A stretch of 5,951 nt of DNA from Pseudomonadota bacterium. Its GTDB lineage: Bacteria; Pseudomonadota; Alphaproteobacteria; Acetobacterales; Acetobacteraceae. A model generated the notes under the pieces. It was not told the origin of the DNA. It saw only the letters and a list, made by a program, of their open reading frames with translations, and ran no database searches. The position numbers were made by a program, and so were the translations under genes. Location of the stretch: positions 1-5,951 of the forward strand of contig JAJZVE010000316.1 in the NCBI GenBank assembly GCA_021845835.1. Direction: 5' to 3'. Of the stretch, positions 1 to 5,951 are shown piece after piece; position 1 is the first letter of the stretch, and each line of letters opens with the position of its first letter.

Positions 1-1
1 T

Positions 2-1315
2 GCCCACAAGCTGCGTGACAGCGGCGCACGCACCCTCATCACCACGAACCTGCCGGGATTGCTGCCCGCCGCGCTCGCGCTGCTGGACCAGGGCATCGTG
101 GAGCGGCTGCTGGTCGGCGAGGATGGGCGCTGGGGCCCTTCCCCGGCCGCGCTGCAGGTGCCCTGGGGGGAGCGCGTGCAGGCCGTGCCGGAGGCGGACC
201 CGCCGGCCGTTTGGCCCGCGCTCACGCCCGACGACCTCTGCCTGCTGCAATACACCGGCGGCACCACCGGCCAGCCGAAAGGGGCGATGCTGAGTCACGG
301 CAACCTGACCGCGGCCGTCGCGATCTATCGCAACTGGCACGAGGGCGCGCTGGCCGACGCGACGCTGCGCCACCGCGTCATCGCGGTGCTGCCGCTGTTC
401 CACATCTACGCGCTCACGGTCGTGCTGCTGGGCGGCATTGCGCGCGGGTGGGAACTGATGCTGCGCCCGCGCTTCGACGTGGCGACCACGCTCGCCGATA
501 TCGGCGAGCGGCGGGCGACGTATTTTCCCGGCGTGCCGACGATGTGGATCGCGCTCGCCAACCATCCCGATGCGCAGCACTGCGACTTCTCCTCGCTGCG
601 CGAATGCGGCAGCGGCGGCGCGCCGATGCCGTTCGAGGTGCAGCAGCGCGTCACGCAATTGATCGGGCGGCGGCTCGGCGGCGGCTGGGGCATGACGGAG
701 ACCAGTCCCGCCGGCACGCGCATCCCCGCCGGTGCGGCGCCCGCGCCGGGGCTGATCGGCATCCCGCTGCCGGGAATCGACATGATCGTGGTGGACCGCA
801 GCGATCCGGGCCGCTGGCTGCCGCCCGGCGAGATCGGCGAACTCGCGGTGCGCGGCCCCAACGTGTTCGTGGGCTACTGGAACCAGCCTGCACAGACCGC
901 CGCAGCGTTCCATGACGGGTTCTTCCTCACCGGCGATATCGGCGTGATGGATAAGGACGGGCTGTTCCGCCTGCTCGACCGCAAGAAGAACATGATCATC
1001 TCCGGCGGCTTCAACGTCTATCCGACCATGATCGAAAGCGCGATCTACGAGCATCCGGCGGTCGCCGAGGTGCTGGTGATCGGCGTGCCGGACGCCTATC
1101 GCGGCCAGGCGGCGAAGGCGTTCGTCACGCTGCGCCCCGGCGCCGCTGCGTTCACGCTCGATGAGCTGCAAGCCTTTCTGGCCGACAAGCTCGGCCGCCA
1201 CGAGATTCCGACCGCGCTCGAATTCCGCCCGAGCCTGCCGCGCAGCCCTGCGGGGAAGCTGCTCGCGCAGCCGCTGCGCGACGAAGAAAGCACGAAACAC
1301 GCCGCATCCGCCTGA
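2..1315 (+). CDS. AMP-forming acyl-CoA ligase (FadD/PimA-like), 5'-truncated by the window edge
   Basis: The product is an ANL-superfamily adenylating enzyme that would activate a carboxylic acid with ATP and then CoA to give an acyl-CoA in the cytoplasm. The frame is open to the left edge, and 437 residues are visible. Family members are usually about 500-560 residues, so roughly 100 N-terminal residues lie outside. Motifs in order, numbered from the first visible codon: ATP-binding P-loop YTGGTTGQPKG (84-94), the aromatic/TE motif WGMTETSP (229-236), TGD (310-312), the hinge region DRKKNMIISGGFNVYP (from 326), and the C-terminal catalytic-lysine motif PRSPAGKLL with Lys at 419. All core elements are intact, so the enzyme looks functional. 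It is the first visible gene of an operon with two acyl-CoA dehydrogenase subunits, which suggests it makes their substrate. Acid chain length cannot be read from the sequence. PimA-type dicarboxylate ligases and long-chain FadD enzymes are both possible. Confidence 0.93.
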   Translation, partial: AHKLRDSGARTLITTNLPGLLPAALALLDQGIVERLLVGEDGRWGPSPAALQVPWGERVQAVPEADPPAVWPALTPDDLCLLQYTGGTTGQPKGAMLSHGNLTAAVAIYRNWHEGALADATLRHRVIAVLPLFHIYALTVVLLGGIARGWELMLRPRFDVATTLADIGERRATYFPGVPTMWIALANHPDAQHCDFSSLRECGSGGAPMPFEVQQRVTQLIGRRLGGGWGMTETSPAGTRIPAGAAPAPGLIGIPLPGIDMIVVDRSDPGRWLPPGEIGELAVRGPNVFVGYWNQPAQTAAAFHDGFFLTGDIGVMDKDGLFRLLDRKKNMIISGGFNVYPTMIESAIYEHPAVAEVLVIGVPDAYRGQAAKAFVTLRPGAAAFTLDELQAFLADKLGRHEIPTALEFRPSLPRSPAGKLLAQPLRDEESTKHAASA

Positions 1316-1320
1316 AGGGA
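1314..1320 (+). promoter_or_regulatory. Shine-Dalgarno for the acyl-CoA dehydrogenase large subunit
   Basis: GAAGGGA lies 8 bases before the ATG at 1329 and shares its first two bases with the TGA stop of the ligase gene. It fixes ATG 1329 as the start over the in-frame upstream extension, which would run back inside the ligase coding region. The arrangement suggests translation of the two genes is linked. Confidence 0.7.
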
Positions 1321-1328
1321 CCGCCCGC

Positions 1329-2525
1329 ATGGACCTGCGCTTCACACCGGACGAAATCGCCTTCCGCGAGGAGGTGCGGCACTTCCTGCGCCGCGAGATT
1401 CCGGCCGACATCCGCCGCCGGCTGTCGGACGGCCGGCACCTGTCCAGGCAGGACATGGTGACGTGCCATCGCATCCTGAACGCGCGCGGCTGGGCGGTGC
1501 CGCATTGGCCGCGCGAATGGGGCGGGCAGGACTGGAGCCCGGTGTTCCTCTACATCCTGCAGGAAGAAATCCAGCGCGCCGCGGTGCCGCCGCCGCTGCC
1601 GTTCAACGTCAACATGGTCGGGCCGGTGATCGCGACTTTCGGCAACGCGGCGCAGCAGCGCCGCTTTCTGCCGGCGACGGCGAACATCGACATCTGGTGG
1701 TGCCAGGGCTTTTCCGAGCCGGGCGCCGGCTCCGACCTCGCCGGGCTGCGCACGCGCGCGGAGCGGGACGGCGATTGCTACGTGGTCAACGGCCAGAAGA
1801 CCTGGACCACGCTGGCGCAGCACGCCGACTGGATCTTCTGCCTCGTGCGCACCAACCGCGAGGCGAAGAAGCAGGAGGGCATCTCGTTCCTGCTGATCGA
1901 CATGACGACGCCCGGCATCACCGTGCGCCCGCTGATCACCATCGACGGCGCGCACGAGGTGAACGAGGTGTTCTTCGACGACGTGCGCGTGCCGGCGGAG
2001 AACCTGGTCGGCGAGGAGAACAAGGGCTGGAACTATGCGAAGTTCCTGCTGTCCAACGAACGCTCCGGCATCGCGCGCATCGGGCTGTCCAAGGAGCGCA
2101 TCGCGCGAGCCAGGCGGCTGGCGCGCGAAACCCCGGCCGGCGACGGCACGCTGTGGGACGATGCCGATTTCCGCAAGCGGGTTGCATTGATCGAAGTGCA
2201 GCTGAAGGCTCTGGAGATCACGCAGATGCGGGTGGTGACCAACGCGCGCAACCGCGCCTCCGACAAGCCGGACCCGAATTCGTCGATCCTGAAGATCAAG
2301 GGGTCGGAATTGCAGCAGGCGACGACCGAACTGCTCAAGGACATTGCCGGCCCCTACGCGCTGCCGGCGGAGGACGGGGCGGAGGGATCGAACGAGCCGC
2401 CGGTCGGGCCGGAATGGGCCGCGCTCACCGCGCCGGTCTATTTCAACAACCGCAAGGTCTCGATCTACGGCGGATCGAACGAGATCCAGCGCAACATCAT
2501 CGCCAAAGCCTTCCTCGGACTGTGA
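1329..2525 (+). CDS. Acyl-CoA dehydrogenase large subunit (PimC-like)
   Basis: This 398-residue protein is an FAD-dependent acyl-CoA dehydrogenase, which would oxidise an acyl-CoA to the trans-2-enoyl-CoA. It starts MDLRFTPDEIAFREEV, typical of the family N-terminal helical domain. The flavin/substrate motif FSEPGAGSDL is at 128-137 and VNGQKTWTTLAQHADW at 153-168, in the middle beta domain. The C-terminal helical domain ends with YGGSNEIQRNI (380-390). At the position where MCAD-type enzymes carry their catalytic Glu (YEG), this protein has Gly381. A Glu in LSNER (Glu244) sits where isovaleryl- and long-chain acyl-CoA dehydrogenases carry theirs, and is the likely base (inference). The RxxFG flavin-contact motif of ordinary homotetrameric enzymes is not recognisable. 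That motif is present in the next gene, which supports a large/small heteromeric enzyme. The overall pattern matches proteins annotated as pimeloyl-CoA dehydrogenase large subunit, but the true substrate is unknown. Confidence 0.93.
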   Translation: MDLRFTPDEIAFREEVRHFLRREIPADIRRRLSDGRHLSRQDMVTCHRILNARGWAVPHWPREWGGQDWSPVFLYILQEEIQRAAVPPPLPFNVNMVGPVIATFGNAAQQRRFLPATANIDIWWCQGFSEPGAGSDLAGLRTRAERDGDCYVVNGQKTWTTLAQHADWIFCLVRTNREAKKQEGISFLLIDMTTPGITVRPLITIDGAHEVNEVFFDDVRVPAENLVGEENKGWNYAKFLLSNERSGIARIGLSKERIARARRLARETPAGDGTLWDDADFRKRVALIEVQLKALEITQMRVVTNARNRASDKPDPNSSILKIKGSELQQATTELLKDIAGPYALPAEDGAEGSNEPPVGPEWAALTAPVYFNNRKVSIYGGSNEIQRNIIAKAFLGL

Positions 2526-2529
2526 AGGG
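2524..2529 (+). promoter_or_regulatory. Shine-Dalgarno for the acyl-CoA dehydrogenase small subunit
   Basis: GAAGGG lies 6 bases before the ATG at 2536 and overlaps the TGA stop of the large-subunit gene. The frame is open further upstream, but this site and the family-like N-terminus MDFDLSEEQ decide for ATG 2536. Confidence 0.7.
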
Positions 2530-2535
2530 CCGGAC

Positions 2536-3690
2536 ATGGATTTTGATCTCTCCGAGGAGCAGGGCCTGCTCCGCGACAGCGTCGGGCGGCTGATCGACGA
2601 CTCCTACGGCGATTTCGACAGGCGCAAGGCGTACGCCGCCGAACCGCACGGGTTCAGTGCGGCGCTGTGGGCGCGCTACGCGGAACTTGGCCTGCTCGGA
2701 TTGCCGTTCGCCGAAAGCGACGGCGGCTACGGCGGCGGACCGGTCGAGACCATGCTGGTCATGGAGGCGATCGGGCGCGGACTGGCGCTGGAGCCGTATT
2801 TGGCGACCGTGGTGCTCGGCGGCGGCTTCCTGCGGCTCGGCGGCAATGCGGCGCAGCGCGCGCAACTGGTGCCGCGCATCGCCGACGGAACGCTGCGCCT
2901 GGCATTCGCACACGCCGAGCGACAGGCGCGCTATGACCTTGCCGACGTCACGACGACGGCGCGGCGGGAGGGTGACGGGTTCGTGCTGGACGGGGCGAAA
3001 AGTCTTGTGCTGCACGGCGACTTCGCCGACCGGCTGGTGGTGAGCGCGCGGCTGTCCGGCGGCCGGCGCGACCGCGGCGGTCTTGGCCTGTTCCTGGTCG
3101 CCGCCGATGCGCCCGGCGTGGTGCGGCGCGGCTACGGCACGCAGGACGGGCAGCGCGCGGCGGAGGTGACGCTGGAGCAGGTGCGCGTCGCGCCGGACGC
3201 GGCGATCGGTGTGCCCGGCGACGGCTATGCGCTGATCGAGCGCGTGGTGGATGGCGCGCTCGCCGCGCTGTGCGCCGAGGCGGTGGGCGCGATGCAGGCG
3301 CTGCACGAGATGACGGTCGAGTACCTTAAGATGCGAAAACAGTTCGGAGTGCCGATCGGCAGTTTCCAGGCGTTGCAGCACCGGGCGGCGGACATGCTGG
3401 TGGCGCTGGAACAGGCGCGGTCGATGGCGATGTACGCGGCAATGATGGCGGACGCCACGGATGACGCCGAGCGCCACACCGCGATCGCCGCGGCGAAGGT
3501 GCAGGTGAACGACTCCGCCCGCATGATCGGCCAGACCGCGATCCAGCTGCACGGCGGCATCGCCATGACGCAGGAATACAAGGCCGGCCACTACTTCAAG
3601 CGGCTGACCATGATCGAGTCGCTGTTCGGCGACACCGAGCACCATCTGCGCGCGGTCGCGGAGGGCGGCGGGCTGCTCGGCGCGGCGTAG
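2536..3690 (+). CDS. Acyl-CoA dehydrogenase small subunit (PimD-like)
   Basis: This 384-residue acyl-CoA dehydrogenase-fold protein is the likely partner of the large subunit encoded 10 bases upstream. The N-terminal helical domain has LGLLGLPFAESDGGYGGG (51-68). In the middle domain the usual xxEPxAGSD flavin motif is degenerate (FAHAERQARYDLADV, 124-138). The C-terminal domain keeps the FAD-contact segment RKQFGVPIGSFQALQHR (267-283) and QLHGGIAMTQEY (337-348), followed by GHYFKRLT. The protein ends TMIESLFGDTEHHL and so lacks the terminal YGGSNEIQ-type motif found in the large subunit. The helix position that carries Glu244 in the large subunit is Ala here by my alignment by eye (about 241). 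This suggests the small subunit contributes FAD-binding residues but no catalytic base of its own. Such pairs are known as alpha2beta2 enzymes (PimC/PimD, mycobacterial ChsE4/ChsE5). It appears to be the last gene of the operon. Substrate unknown. Confidence 0.92.
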   Translation: MDFDLSEEQGLLRDSVGRLIDDSYGDFDRRKAYAAEPHGFSAALWARYAELGLLGLPFAESDGGYGGGPVETMLVMEAIGRGLALEPYLATVVLGGGFLRLGGNAAQRAQLVPRIADGTLRLAFAHAERQARYDLADVTTTARREGDGFVLDGAKSLVLHGDFADRLVVSARLSGGRRDRGGLGLFLVAADAPGVVRRGYGTQDGQRAAEVTLEQVRVAPDAAIGVPGDGYALIERVVDGALAALCAEAVGAMQALHEMTVEYLKMRKQFGVPIGSFQALQHRAADMLVALEQARSMAMYAAMMADATDDAERHTAIAAAKVQVNDSARMIGQTAIQLHGGIAMTQEYKAGHYFKRLTMIESLFGDTEHHLRAVAEGGGLLGAA

Positions 3691-3696
3691 CGAAGG

Positions 3697-3750
3697 CCCT
3701 CACCCCAACCCTCTCCCGCAAGCGGGAGAGGGTGGCGAGCGGAGCGAGCC
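3697..3750. repeat. Probable dispersed intergenic repeat unit between convergent genes
   Basis: The stretch begins CCCTCACCCCAACCCTC, continues into a perfect palindrome, and ends in a segment where GCGAGC occurs twice with a 9-base period (3735-3740 and 3744-3749). From general knowledge, near-identical C-rich hairpin units of this form occur many times between genes in proteobacterial genomes, resembling REP/MITE-like elements. Only one copy is in the window, so repetition is not shown here. No transposase is associated with it. Confidence 0.6.
3708..3733. terminator. 12-bp hairpin, possible bidirectional transcription terminator
   Basis: Bases 3708-3719 and 3722-3733 form a perfect 12-bp inverted repeat, ACCCTCTCCCGC against GCGGGAGAGGGT, around AA. 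It lies 17 bases after the small-subunit stop and 26 bases after the stop of the opposing substrate-binding-protein gene. Neither strand has a T-run after the stem, so it is not a classical intrinsic terminator. It could still stall polymerase, block 3' exonuclease digestion, or help separate the converging transcripts. Confidence 0.5.
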
Positions 3751-3759
3751 GTGTAAGGG

Positions 3760-4962
3760 TCAGGCGGTGATCACCTCGCCGAACAGGTCCCACGTCGTGC
3801 CGGTCCAGCGCGACAGCTGCATGGACCGGATCGGGTGGAATTCGGTGGGGCTGGTGCCGACCTTGATCCCCGGCAGCAGCGTCGGCAGTTCCAGGTCGTG
3901 CAGGTTCGCCGCCTGCTTCATCACGTTGGCGCGCGACAGGTCGTCGCCGCACTGCTTCAGCACCTGCACCAGCGTCAGCGACACGCCGTAGCCGTACACG
4001 TGGTTGATGTCGGTCAGCTCGGCGCCCGGCATGTATTTCGCCATGAACGCGCGCCATTCCTTCATGCCGGCATCGTCGTCCCAGCGCTTGTCGGTCGGGT
4101 CCTTGCCATAGGCGGCGGTGATCAATCCCCTGGCGTTCTCCAGCCCCGCCGGCTTCAGCACGGAACCGACCGAGATCGACACGTTGGTCATGAAGTGCAG
4201 CGGCTTCCAGTTAAGCTCGGCGATCTTGCGGATCGTCTGCGCCGCCCATTTCGGCGTCGCGCCGGTCACCAGCACGTCCGCGCCGGAGGCTTGCAGCGTC
4301 ACCGCCTGGCTGTCGATGGTCGGATCGGTGGTCTCGTAGGACACCTCCTTCACCACCATCTTGCCGTAGGCGTCGCCGAGACCGTCCTTGAGGCCGATCA
4401 GGTAGTCTTTGCCGAAATCGTCGTTCTGGTACAGCACGGCAATCCTGGCGTTCGGCATTTCCTTTAGGATGTACTTGGCATAGATGGTCGCCTCGGTGCG
4501 GTAGCTCGGCTGCCAGCCCATCGTCCACGGGAAGCGCGTCGGATCGGCCCATTTGTCGGCGCCGGTGGCGACGAACAACTGCGGCACCTTGTGGGCGTTC
4601 ATATACTGCCGCACTGCCGTCTGGCAGGGCGTGCCGAGGCCGTTGAAGATGAAGGCGACGCCGTCCTGTTCCACCAGCTTGCGCGTCTGCTCCACCGTCT
4701 TCGGCGGGCTGTAGGCGTCATCGAGCGTGATGTAGTTCACCTTGCGCCCGCCGACCCCACCCTGTTCGTTCAGCATTTTGAAGAACGCAACTTCGGCATT
4801 GGCGATGGCGCCGTAGGCGGACGCGGGGCCGCTGTGCGGGTTGGTATTGCCGATCCTGATCTCGCTCGCGGTGACTCCGGGCATCTCGGCCGCGCCGGCG
4901 CGTGCGGCCGGGATCAGCGCCGCGGCGGCGGCGGTCTTCAGCAGCGTGCGTCTATTCCACAT
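3760..4962 (-). CDS. ABC transporter periplasmic substrate-binding protein, branched-chain amino acid (LivK) type
   Basis: This 400-residue type-I periplasmic binding protein (Peripla_BP_6 family) would capture a small organic solute in the periplasm and deliver it to the LivM/LivH permease pair. The N-terminus MWNRRTLLKTAAAAALIPAA has a twin-arginine motif close to (S/T)RRxFLK, then a hydrophobic stretch and an Ala-rich cleavage region near residues 22-25, so export by Tat is likely. The mature part begins VTASEIRIGNTNPHSGPAS, typical of the first lobe, and IAVLYQNDDFGKDY (174-187) is the family hallmark leading into the second lobe. VSISVGSVLKPAGLENARGL (261-280) fits the later domain. The start overlaps the end of the upstream permease gene by 11 bases. 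The family binds amino acids, urea, aromatic acids and fatty or dicarboxylic acids. The converging acyl-CoA genes make an organic acid plausible, but this is inference. Confidence 0.93.
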   Translation of the reverse strand: MWNRRTLLKTAAAAALIPAARAGAAEMPGVTASEIRIGNTNPHSGPASAYGAIANAEVAFFKMLNEQGGVGGRKVNYITLDDAYSPPKTVEQTRKLVEQDGVAFIFNGLGTPCQTAVRQYMNAHKVPQLFVATGADKWADPTRFPWTMGWQPSYRTEATIYAKYILKEMPNARIAVLYQNDDFGKDYLIGLKDGLGDAYGKMVVKEVSYETTDPTIDSQAVTLQASGADVLVTGATPKWAAQTIRKIAELNWKPLHFMTNVSISVGSVLKPAGLENARGLITAAYGKDPTDKRWDDDAGMKEWRAFMAKYMPGAELTDINHVYGYGVSLTLVQVLKQCGDDLSRANVMKQAANLHDLELPTLLPGIKVGTSPTEFHPIRSMQLSRWTGTTWDLFGEVITA

Positions 4963-5950
4963 GGATCGTTGCTCCCTGTTTCGCTGTCTTTGCTGGTGTG
5001 GCCGACAGCCATCGTGCGGACGCGCGGCGGGACAGCAGCCGCCGCACCGCTCCCGCTGCCCCTCCGGGCATCAGATACAGCGCCGCGACCAGCAGCACGC
5101 CGTAGATCGCGCCCGGCGCGCTCTTGCTGACCAGCTCGGCGAGGTTGGGGACGAACTGCACGAACGCCGCGCCGACCACGGTGCCGGGGATCGACGCCGC
5201 ACCGCCGACGACCAGGCCGACGAACAGCGCGATCGAGAGCGTGGCCGAGAAGCTGTCCGGCGCGACGAACTGCACGACCACCGCCGAGAGCGCGCCGGCG
5301 ATGCCGGTGAAGGACGCGCTGACCGCGAATGCGCGCGTCTTGACCCGGGCGATGTCGATGCCCACGGCCTCCGCGGCCAGCGCGTGGTCGCGGATGGCGA
5401 CCATGGCGCGCCGCTGCCGCCCGCGCAGCATGTTGCGTGCAATCAGATACAGCGCGATCGCGACCACGATGGTGCAGAGATAGAGATACTGGTCCTGCGA
5501 CAACGGCAGGAAACCCGGCGCATCGGGCGGCGTGACGACGATGCCCTGCGCCCCGCCGGTCCACGCCTCCAGCGCCTTCGCGCGCAGGATCTGCGGCACC
5601 GCGTAGGCGAGCGCCAGCGTGACCAGCGCAAGATAAGGGCCGGACAGGCGCAGCGCCGGAAAGCCGACGAGAAAGCCGACGACCGCGCTGGCGCCGCCGG
5701 CGACCGGCAGGGTCGCCCAGAACGGCCAGTTGAAATCCGTCATCAGGATCGCGGTCACATAGGCGCCGATGGCATAGAACGCGCCGTGGCCGAGCGAGAC
5801 CTGGCCGGTGTAGCCGGTGACGATGTCGAGGCCGAGGATCGCGATGCAGTAGATCGCCGTGCTGGTGAGCTGGAACAGGTGATAGCCGGTCATCAGCAGC
5901 GCCGGCGCCAGCAGCACCGCCGCGCCGAGCAGCCACGCCGCGAGGCGGCG
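4952..5950 (-). CDS. livM: Branched-chain amino acid-type ABC transporter permease LivM, start beyond the window edge
   Basis: This is an inner-membrane permease that would form the translocation channel with a LivH-type partner. A GTG at 5917 could be a start, but the frame stays open to the edge. The extra 11 codons read RRLAAWLLGAA and continue into a hydrophobic helix, so the real start is probably just outside; 332 residues are visible. Hallmarks: GYTGQVSLGHGAFYAIGAY (46-64), RLSGPYLALVTLA (101-113), and the cytoplasmic coupling segment RAMVAIRDHALAAEAVGIDIA (181-201) followed by KTRAFAVSASFTGIAGAL. About eight or nine hydrophobic segments can be picked out. The last (about 280-297) is followed by a basic tail of about 35 residues. 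The loop GGAASIPGT (249-257) departs from the more usual GGxGTxxGP. livM is a family name here and does not imply that leucine is the substrate. livH, livG and livF are expected further right. Confidence 0.93.
   Translation of the reverse strand, partial: RRLAAWLLGAAVLLAPALLMTGYHLFQLTSTAIYCIAILGLDIVTGYTGQVSLGHGAFYAIGAYVTAILMTDFNWPFWATLPVAGGASAVVGFLVGFPALRLSGPYLALVTLALAYAVPQILRAKALEAWTGGAQGIVVTPPDAPGFLPLSQDQYLYLCTIVVAIALYLIARNMLRGRQRRAMVAIRDHALAAEAVGIDIARVKTRAFAVSASFTGIAGALSAVVVQFVAPDSFSATLSIALFVGLVVGGAASIPGTVVGAAFVQFVPNLAELVSKSAPGAIYGVLLVAALYLMPGGAAGAVRRLLSRRASARWLSATPAKTAKQGATIHVE
4972..4977 (-). promoter_or_regulatory. Shine-Dalgarno for the substrate-binding protein, inside the livM 3' end
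   Basis: Read on the minus strand, AGGGAG lies 9 bases before the ATG at 4962. It sits within the last codons of livM, whose TAG stop (4954-4952) falls after the downstream start. This supports ATG 4962 and suggests the two genes are co-translated. Confidence 0.65.
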
Positions 5951-5951
5951 C

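Noticed and set aside
59..1315. TTG at 59 as the true start of the ligase
   Set aside because: The frame is open to the left edge, and the codons before it read as a normal continuation of the adenylation domain (LRDSGARTLITT). The gene is simply cut by the window.
1161..1328. In-frame N-terminal extension of the large subunit into the ligase gene
   Set aside because: The ATG at 1329 has a good Shine-Dalgarno and a family-typical N-terminus; the extension overlaps coding sequence and reads as out-of-frame ligase.
2344..2535. In-frame N-terminal extension of the small subunit into the large-subunit gene
   Set aside because: The extension is Arg/Ser/Thr-rich out-of-frame translation; ATG 2536 has a Shine-Dalgarno and the expected start MDFDLSEEQ.
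1152..2537. Long antisense open frame (461 codons) over the large-subunit gene
   Set aside because: It is Arg/Val/His-rich low-complexity sequence with no family motif, and it arises from the high-GC codon pattern of the real gene.
2497..3645. Long antisense open frame (382 codons) over the small-subunit gene
   Set aside because: It has the same shadow character, no recognisable domain, and no separate ribosome binding site that I could support.
4938..5936. 332-codon minus-strand frame parallel to livM
   Set aside because: It is a frame-shifted shadow rich in Arg and Gly without membrane segments, whereas the livM frame carries all family motifs.
1..5951. Mobile elements, CRISPR arrays, tRNA/rRNA genes, riboswitches, toxin-antitoxin or defence genes
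   Set aside because: No transposase or integrase, no spaced direct repeats and no tRNA-like cloverleaf was seen; the only gap between genes longer than 20 bases is the 69-base convergent spacer.

Overview
This is a GC-rich window in which nearly every base is coding. It looks like chromosomal DNA from a proteobacterium, most likely an alphaproteobacterium. The reasons are strong G/C preference at third codon positions, the paired PimC/PimD-type acyl-CoA dehydrogenases, a branched-chain-amino-acid-type (LivM/LivK) ABC transporter beside an acyl-CoA catabolic operon, and an intergenic hairpin repeat of a type common in proteobacteria. The genus cannot be fixed from the sequence alone.

Left half, + strand (about 1-3690): three closely spaced genes in one apparent operon. 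They are the 3' part of an AMP-forming acyl-CoA ligase that runs in from the left edge, then an acyl-CoA dehydrogenase large subunit (PimC-like), then an acyl-CoA dehydrogenase small subunit (PimD-like). The gaps are 13 and 10 bases, and each downstream start has a clear Shine-Dalgarno that overlaps the preceding stop codon. Together they would activate a carboxylic acid to its CoA thioester and carry out the first (alpha,beta-desaturating) step of beta-oxidation. No hydratase, hydroxyacyl-CoA dehydrogenase or thiolase is in the window.

Middle (3691-3759): a 69-base gap between convergent genes. It holds a 12-bp perfect inverted repeat inside a longer C-rich repeat unit, probably a dispersed intergenic repeat that may also help end transcription from both sides.

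Right half, - strand (5950 down to 3760): a LivM-type inner-membrane permease, open to the right edge so its start codon lies outside, overlapping by 11 bases a LivK-type periplasmic substrate-binding protein with a twin-arginine-like signal peptide. The partner LivH permease and LivG/LivF ATPases are not seen and would be expected to the right.

The simplest reading is an uptake-plus-activation-plus-oxidation locus for an organic acid (fatty, dicarboxylic, alicyclic or aromatic-derived). The substrate is not determined by the sequence. I see no mobile element, CRISPR array, RNA gene or clearly novel system. The most interesting points are the complementary loss of active-site motifs in the two dehydrogenase subunits and the link between transporter and catabolic genes.
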